Assembly: GCA_019242065.1 (NCBI GenBank)
Contig: JAFAWJ010000932.1
Span: 1-5,752, forward strand
Reading direction: 5' to 3'
From: Chloroflexota bacterium
GTDB lineage: Bacteria > Chloroflexota > UBA6077 > CF-72
DNA: 5,752 bases
Shown piece after piece: positions 1 through 5,752 of the stretch. The notes under the pieces are model-generated. The model was given only the letters and a program-made list of their open reading frames with translations, had not been told where the DNA came from and ran no database searches. Position 1 is the stretch's first letter, and each line of letters opens with the position of its first letter. The position numbers and the translations under genes were made by a program.

Positions 1-531
1 CATGAGGGCAAACGGCAGCCAGGCCAGCGGCCAGGGCGCGACCCGCCGCGCGAGGACGTACAGCAGCAGGGCACATAGCCCGCGCACGACGACCATCAGG
101 TAGCGGATGACCAGCAGGTTTGTGCCGAAGAGCTTGAAGGCGGCCGCGAACAAATAGAACGTGCCCGGCGTGTAATAGGTGGTGAAGTCGCGATACGGCA
201 GGGCACCGTTCAGGACGCGCTGGCTGAGGTCGAGGAAATAGCCTTCGTCAACGACGTCAACCCAGAAGTGGCCTGACCAGGCGTAGACGAACATGACCGC
301 CGCGAGGACAAGCAGGGCGAGCCACGGCTCGCGCCGCCGCCAGCTTCCCGCCCAGGGCCGATCGCCAGCTGGCGAATCGGCGAGTAGACCTGCCTGACCA
401 CGCGGCGCAGGAACCGGTCCGAGGCCGGCGTCGTGCCCATTCGTCGTCGTAACAGTGGCAGTGCCGGCCCCCGCCCCCACGAGTCCGTCGCTGTCGGCCC
501 TCTCTGGCGGTAGCTCAGACGGCGGGGCCAT
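1..531 (-). CDS. GT-C/PMT-like membrane glycosyltransferase, N-terminal part (C-terminus beyond window)
   Basis: An open frame runs from ATG at 531 to the left edge (177 codons, no stop), so the C-terminus is missing. Residues 1-68 are Pro/Gly/Ala/Thr-rich and probably disordered and cytosolic. A hydrophobic segment (about 70-85) is the first membrane helix. It is followed by an extracytoplasmic segment with VVDEGYFLDLSQRVLNG (93-109) and LPYRDFTTYYTPGTFYL (111-127). Further hydrophobic stretches lie at about 125-137, 139-160 and 166-177. An acidic pair just after the first helix (D95-E96) followed by a PYRDF..YTPG-type segment is typical of lipid-linked sugar transferases of the GT39/PMT-like GT-C fold, where that Asp is catalytic. 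Donor and acceptor cannot be read from this fragment, so a role in glycosylation of cell-surface material is inference. The start is uncertain: GGAAGG sits only one base before ATG 531, and an in-frame ATG at 564 would add 11 residues. The gene is divergent from rnpB. Confidence 0.75.
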   Translation of the reverse strand, partial: MAPPSELPPERADSDGLVGAGAGTATVTTTNGHDAGLGPVPAPRGQAGLLADSPAGDRPWAGSWRRREPWLALLVLAAVMFVYAWSGHFWVDVVDEGYFLDLSQRVLNGALPYRDFTTYYTPGTFYLFAAAFKLFGTNLLVIRYLMVVVRGLCALLLYVLARRVAPWPLAWLPFALM

Positions 532-666
532 GCCTTCCGCGTTTGGCCCAGCTTGCGCTGGCATAGAGGTCAGTTGGCAGCCGCCTGCGCGCACCTCACC
601 TGGTTCCTGCACCTGGGCACATGCTTACAGGCTGATGCAACCAGCGGGCCAGTATCTCAACCGCGC

Positions 667-672
667 TACACT
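667..672 (+). promoter_or_regulatory. Putative -10 element of rnpB
   Basis: TACACT matches four of six positions of TATAAT and lies seven bases before the predicted first base of the RNase P RNA (680), the expected distance. No convincing -35 box is seen 16-18 bases upstream (the region is GCGGGC-like). The call therefore rests on position and should be treated as tentative. Confidence 0.35.
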
Positions 673-679
673 TGATGTG

Positions 680-992
680 CCTGGAGGAAGGACGGCCGCT
701 GCGAGACTGCTCGTAGAGGAAAGTCCAGACAGCACAGAGCAAGGCGCTCGGCGCAAGCCGGGGCTCGATCTGCTCGCAGGTCGAGACGGACAGGGCCACA
801 GAGACGCAGTCTGCGCCTCGGCGCAGGGTGAAACGCGGTAACCCCCGCCTGCTGCAACCTCAAGCATGGCCGCTGACGCTGCTCGCCGAGGCCAGGGTAG
901 AGGGCACCCGCTCGTAAGAGCGGGCCGGTCGGAGCAGTTCGTCCGGAGATAGATGGCCGTCGTAAACAGAATCTGGCTTACCACCCTCCAGG
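680..992 (+). ncRNA. rnpB: RNase P RNA (M1 RNA), hybrid type A/type B-like architecture
   Basis: This is the catalytic RNA of ribonuclease P, which removes the 5' leader of pre-tRNAs. Conserved blocks are GAGGAAAGTCC at 716-726, CCACAGAGACG near 796-806, GGTGAAACGCGGTAACCCC at about 827-845, AGATAGATGG at 947-956 and ACAGAATCTGGCTTA at 966-980. Helices that close by hand: P1 680-687/985-992, P2 691-697/955-961, P3 699-716, P4 721-729/972-979 with the conserved bulged U, P8 747-762 with a GCAA loop, P9 764-785, P12 811-826, and a P18-like hairpin 907-924 with a GUAA loop. GGUAA at 837-841 is the L15 motif that pairs with the tRNA CCA end. P13 and P14, normally between P12 and L15 in type A, are absent. 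A helix at 867-894 sits where type B RNAs have P15.1. At about 313 bases the RNA is short for its class. A T-run follows at 994-998. Ends are set by P1 and are good to a few bases. Confidence 0.96.
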
Positions 993-1026
993 CTTTTTGT
1001 TCTCAGGCGTGTACGCTGCTACCCGC

Positions 1027-1710
1027 GTGTCCGATCGCTGGGCGACCTTCGACTGTTACGGCACCCTCATCGACTGGTACGCCGGCATCCGCGGCGTCAT
1101 TCGTCAGCTTTGGCCCGACGCCGACGCCGAGCGCCTGCTGCGGCAGCATCAGGCCATCGAGCCGCTGGTCCAGGAGGGTCGCGCGCTGGCGTACCGCGAG
1201 GTCGGCGCGCGCACCTTGCGCGCCATCGCCGCCGTCGAGGACTTGCCGCTGAATCCCTCTGGCGCCTACGCCCTCGCCGACTCGCTGCCGGGCTGGCCCG
1301 CCTTCCCTGAGGTGCCAAAAGCGCTGCGCAGCCTGAGAGACAACGGCTGGCGCGTGGCCATCTTGTCCAACACCGACCCTAATCTGCTGGCGGCGTCGAT
1401 CGAGCAGATCGGCGTCCCGATCGACCTGCGCATCACCGCCGCCGAGGCCGATTCCTACAAGCCTGCCCACGGCCACTGGCAGCGGTTTTTCGAAAAGACC
1501 GCCGCCGACACAGCCCGCCACGTGCACGTCGCCGCCAGTGCCTTTCATGACGTTGCGCCAGCTGCCGAGCTGGGATTGACCGCCGTCTGGATCAACCGTC
1601 TCGACGAGCGCAGCGACCTGCCGCGCGCCGCCGAATTGCCGGATCTTTCGGCGCTGCCCGAGACGCTCGAGCGCCTGGTGCCGCCGTCGGCGTCCGTAGC
1701 GGCATCGTGA
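1027..1710 (+). CDS. HAD-superfamily hydrolase, haloacid dehalogenase type II-like
   Basis: The 227-residue protein has the HAD Rossmann core with a helical cap. Motif I is FDCYGTLIDW, with nucleophile Asp9 and Tyr in place of the second Asp of HAD phosphatases, as in 2-haloacid dehalogenases. Motif II is LSNTD (Ser114-Asn115), motif III is the YKP lysine (Lys145), and motif IV is HDVAPAAELGL with Asp175. The family removes halide from 2-haloalkanoates through an aspartyl ester. However, the positions matching Ser175 and Asn177 of well-studied L-2-haloacid dehalogenases appear to be Ala170 and Ala172, so the true substrate is open. The protein is cytosolic, with no signal peptide. The start is uncertain: GTG at 1027 gives the usual family N-terminus (MSDRWATFDCYGTL), GTG at 1009 would add six residues, and TTG at 997 lies in the T-run after rnpB. 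No clear ribosome binding site is seen. No promoter was found between rnpB and this gene, so read-through from rnpB is possible. Confidence 0.88.
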   Translation: MSDRWATFDCYGTLIDWYAGIRGVIRQLWPDADAERLLRQHQAIEPLVQEGRALAYREVGARTLRAIAAVEDLPLNPSGAYALADSLPGWPAFPEVPKALRSLRDNGWRVAILSNTDPNLLAASIEQIGVPIDLRITAAEADSYKPAHGHWQRFFEKTAADTARHVHVAASAFHDVAPAAELGLTAVWINRLDERSDLPRAAELPDLSALPETLERLVPPSASVAAS

Positions 1711-1717
1711 TATGCAT

Positions 1718-1782
1718 CCGCCGGCAAGCGGTCTAAGGTGGGAGTTAGCAGACACACTCTCTCCCTCCCAGCCGGCCGGCGG
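1718..1782. repeat. Nested inverted repeats in convergent intergenic region (possible terminator)
   Basis: CCGCCGGC at 1718-1725 is the exact reverse complement of 1775-1782. Inside it, TGGGAG at 1739-1744 pairs with CTCCCA at 1765-1770, and flanking GG/CC (1737-1738 with 1772-1773) can extend it past a one-base bulge. The structure lies between the convergent ends of the HAD gene (1710) and the DUF92 gene (1830), where a bidirectional terminator would be expected. There is no T-run on either side, so a canonical intrinsic terminator is not supported. Confidence 0.35.
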
Positions 1783-1802
1783 CGCACGTTAGTCTCCCTC
1801 CC
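1760..1802. repeat. Short direct repeat TCTCCCTCCC
   Basis: TCTCCCTCCC occurs at 1760-1769 and again at 1793-1802, 33 bases apart, in the same intergenic region. The repeat is low in complexity and pyrimidine-rich. Chance is a realistic explanation and no function is assigned. Confidence 0.4.
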
Positions 1803-1829
1803 CTGACGTGCTCCGCCGCGTCTGGCGTC

Positions 1830-2618
1830 TCAGAGGGCGAGAGCGATCGCGGCGCCGCTGAGGGTTGCCAGGGCGTTGACCGTATCGTTGGTCATCCACA
1901 TGTAGCCACTGTGTAGCTGCGTGGTGGATTGGCATTTGGCGTGCACGGTGTCTTCGGTGACCGTCTGACAGGTCGGACACCAGTAGACGGCCTGGAGCGT
2001 CGCGCCGAGGAGTGAGTCGAACAGGGCTCCACCCAGGCCGCCGACGACCGACCGTCGCAGGCTCGCCCAACCGCCGCCAAGTGCCGCGTAGGCCAGGCCG
2101 ACGACGGTCGCACCGCCGAGAGAGGCCATCAGGCCCTGCAGCGTCACGCCTCCTGAGGTGCCGGGTGGCACCGGACTTAGTGTGGTGATCAGCCGGGGCG
2201 CCGACGTTGACAGCAGGCCGAGCTCGGTGGCCCAGGTGTCGGCGGCGGCCGCCGCGAGGGCACCGGCCAGACCCTGCGGCTGGTGTGCCACAGCGCACAG
2301 CGTGGCGACGCCGCCGTTGGCCAGTACCTGCCAGGCGTCGCGCTGCGAGCCCTTGGCCTGCGCCAGGGGCAGGCTGCGCTTGCGGGCCTCGCCGAAACGC
2401 GAGAGGGCGGTCGAGCTGCCGAAGAAGCTCAGCAACGCGCCGGCCGCGGGCAAGCCGCCGCAGGCAAACACGGCGCCGCCAACGCCCGCCGCCGCGATCG
2501 CCCCGTCGCGGGTCAGCGTTCGCCGCCAGTAGGCCAGCGCGGCGATGCCAACCCCCAGCCCGCCAGCCGAGAGCCAGCGTGCCAGGCTCGGCCCGTGCCG
2601 CCGCGTCCTAGCCCTCAC
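1830..2618 (-). CDS. DUF92 family integral membrane protein (VTE6-like)
   Basis: With GTG at 2618 the product has 262 residues. It is mostly hydrophobic with several predicted membrane helices. DUF92 signatures appear in the expected order: GSQRDAWQVLANGG (90-103), ADTWATELGLLS (126-137), PPGTSGGVT (151-159), DSLLGATLQ (201-209), a C214-x2-C217...H226-x2-C229 loop that looks like a metal-binding knuckle, and NDTVN (244-248) before the last helix. The plant homologue VTE6 is known as a phytyl-phosphate kinase that recycles chlorophyll-derived phytol. In bacteria the substrate is generally unknown, so an isoprenoid-phosphate kinase role is only an inference from homology. The start is uncertain: GTG at 2663 has no obvious ribosome binding site, and GTG at 2732 has a GGTGAG upstream but overlaps the preceding gene by 44 bases. 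The 2618 start was chosen because an Arg-rich stretch then directly precedes the first helix. It is the last gene of the ligA-tag-DUF402-DUF92 run. Confidence 0.87.
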   Translation of the reverse strand: MRARTRRHGPSLARWLSAGGLGVGIAALAYWRRTLTRDGAIAAAGVGGAVFACGGLPAAGALLSFFGSSTALSRFGEARKRSLPLAQAKGSQRDAWQVLANGGVATLCAVAHQPQGLAGALAAAAADTWATELGLLSTSAPRLITTLSPVPPGTSGGVTLQGLMASLGGATVVGLAYAALGGGWASLRRSVVGGLGGALFDSLLGATLQAVYWCPTCQTVTEDTVHAKCQSTTQLHSGYMWMTNDTVNALATLSGAAIALAL

Positions 2619-2688
2619 GCCAGGCCGCCCGAAGATCCACCGCGTCGCACGCCGACAATCCACAGACCGTGTGTGCGAAGACGACGGA

Positions 2689-3192
2689 TTAGAGGCCACC
2701 AGCACCGTCCTCGGGCCAGCGCGGCAGCTCACCAGCGCTCACCAGCTCGAGCAGCGCTTCGCGCCCCTGCTGCGCCGCCTCCGCCAGGTCCACATGCTCG
2801 TCGAGCAGCTCCGCGAACTCGTCCTCGTCCAGCACCACGAACTCGCCATTCGGCCGCGCCCACACGTCCAGCGCCAGGTCCACGTACCTCAGCTCCCCGG
2901 CCTCGCCGTCCAGCTCCGCGGGCAGCCCCACATTCGCATACCAGCCTTTCAGCTCGCCCTCTGGCGTGCTGATCTGGAAGACGTTGTAGCCACGCTCGAA
3001 GTAGTAGAACTCGACGAACACGTCGCCCCGCCGGAACGTCGCGAACTCACGCTCGACTAGGTCGACGTTGAACTCGGCGCGCAGGACGAGGCCCGCCGCA
3101 TCGCAGCGCAGCACCACACCCGTCCACGAGTAATCGAGCACCCCGCCCGGCTTCAGCTTGCGTACCGTGACCGGGCTGCCAGCGGCCAACAC
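2689..3192 (-). CDS. DUF402 family protein, putative nucleoside (di)phosphate phosphatase
   Basis: The 167-residue soluble protein resembles the DUF402 / FomD-Ntdp fold. Its N-terminal half is a beta-rich barrel region (VTVRKLKPGG, SWTGVVLR, GDVFVEFYYFERGYNVFQI). The diagnostic part follows: GWYANVGLP (83-91), LRYVDLALDVWARPNG (101-116) and VVLDEDEFAELL (119-130), then an acidic helical tail. Asn87, Asp105, Asp109, Asp122 and Glu125 are candidates for the conserved metal-binding set. Characterised relatives are metal-dependent phosphatases or hydrolases acting on nucleoside diphosphates or nucleotidyl esters; the substrate here is inferred at class level only. The start is GTG at 3192: an in-frame stop lies four codons upstream and an AGGA-containing Shine-Dalgarno (3203-3206) sits about 10 bases before it. 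TTG at 3189 is the alternative. It follows tag by 44 bases on the same strand, consistent with co-transcription. Confidence 0.86.
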   Translation of the reverse strand: MLAAGSPVTVRKLKPGGVLDYSWTGVVLRCDAAGLVLRAEFNVDLVEREFATFRRGDVFVEFYYFERGYNVFQISTPEGELKGWYANVGLPAELDGEAGELRYVDLALDVWARPNGEFVVLDEDEFAELLDEHVDLAEAAQQGREALLELVSAGELPRWPEDGAGGL

Positions 3193-3236
3193 GTGCCAAT
3201 GATCCTACCCAGCTGTCCGATCCGAAGCCGTGACGA

Positions 3237-5752
<2,516 letters not shown>

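Noticed and set aside
455..841. Plus-strand open frame of 128 codons across the glycosyltransferase start and rnpB
   Set aside because: It covers the divergent promoter region and the 5' half of rnpB. Its translation is low in complexity and matches no family I recognise, while the RNA assignment is firm.
994..998. Intrinsic terminator at the T-run after rnpB
   Set aside because: The T-run is only five bases and no local hairpin precedes it. The preceding CCTCCAGG pairs over a long distance in P1. It may contribute to termination but cannot be called a standard terminator.
1003..1755. Minus-strand 250-codon open frame opposite the HAD gene
   Set aside because: It is a shadow of the HAD coding sequence, caused by GC-rich codon bias. 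The plus-strand frame carries ordered HAD motifs, whereas this one is Gly/Arg-rich without motifs.
2545..3060. Plus-strand 171-codon open frame opposite the DUF402 gene
   Set aside because: It is antisense to the DUF402 protein, whose conserved VDLALDV and LDEDEF motifs show the real frame. The shadow has only Arg/Pro/His-rich sequence.

Overview
The window is a densely packed, GC-rich bacterial chromosomal segment with housekeeping content. I see no transposase, phage gene or CRISPR array. The taxonomic hint comes from the RNase P RNA: its central part follows the type B plan (no P13/P14) while its 5' half looks type A. From memory, this kind of convergence is described for Thermomicrobium roseum of the green non-sulfur bacteria. 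Together with the high GC content it makes a Chloroflexota-like organism a reasonable guess, but not a proven one.

Layout. Positions 1-531 (minus) hold the N-terminal 177 residues of a polytopic GT-C/PMT-type glycosyltransferase that runs off the left edge. Positions 532-679 are a short divergent intergenic region with a weak -10 element for the next gene. Positions 680-992 (plus) are rnpB. Positions 1027-1710 (plus) encode a HAD-superfamily protein resembling type II haloacid dehalogenases, starting only about 35 bases after the RNA. Positions 1711-1829 are a convergent intergenic region with nested inverted repeats and a pyrimidine-rich direct repeat. From there to the right edge everything is on the minus strand, read right to left: ligA (NAD+-dependent DNA ligase, lacking only its extreme N-terminus), tag (3-methyladenine DNA glycosylase I), a DUF402 putative nucleotide phosphatase, and a DUF92 membrane protein.

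The four minus-strand genes are tightly spaced (8-base overlap, 44-base gap, 70-base gap) and probably form one operon. ligA and tag make base-excision-repair sense: Tag removes alkylated adenine and LigA seals the final nick. The two downstream genes have no obvious link to repair. The most notable points are the hybrid RNase P RNA and the tag start. At the position where every Tag landmark lines up with the E. coli protein, the only available codon is ACG, preceded by a well-placed Shine-Dalgarno. No exotic new system is evident.
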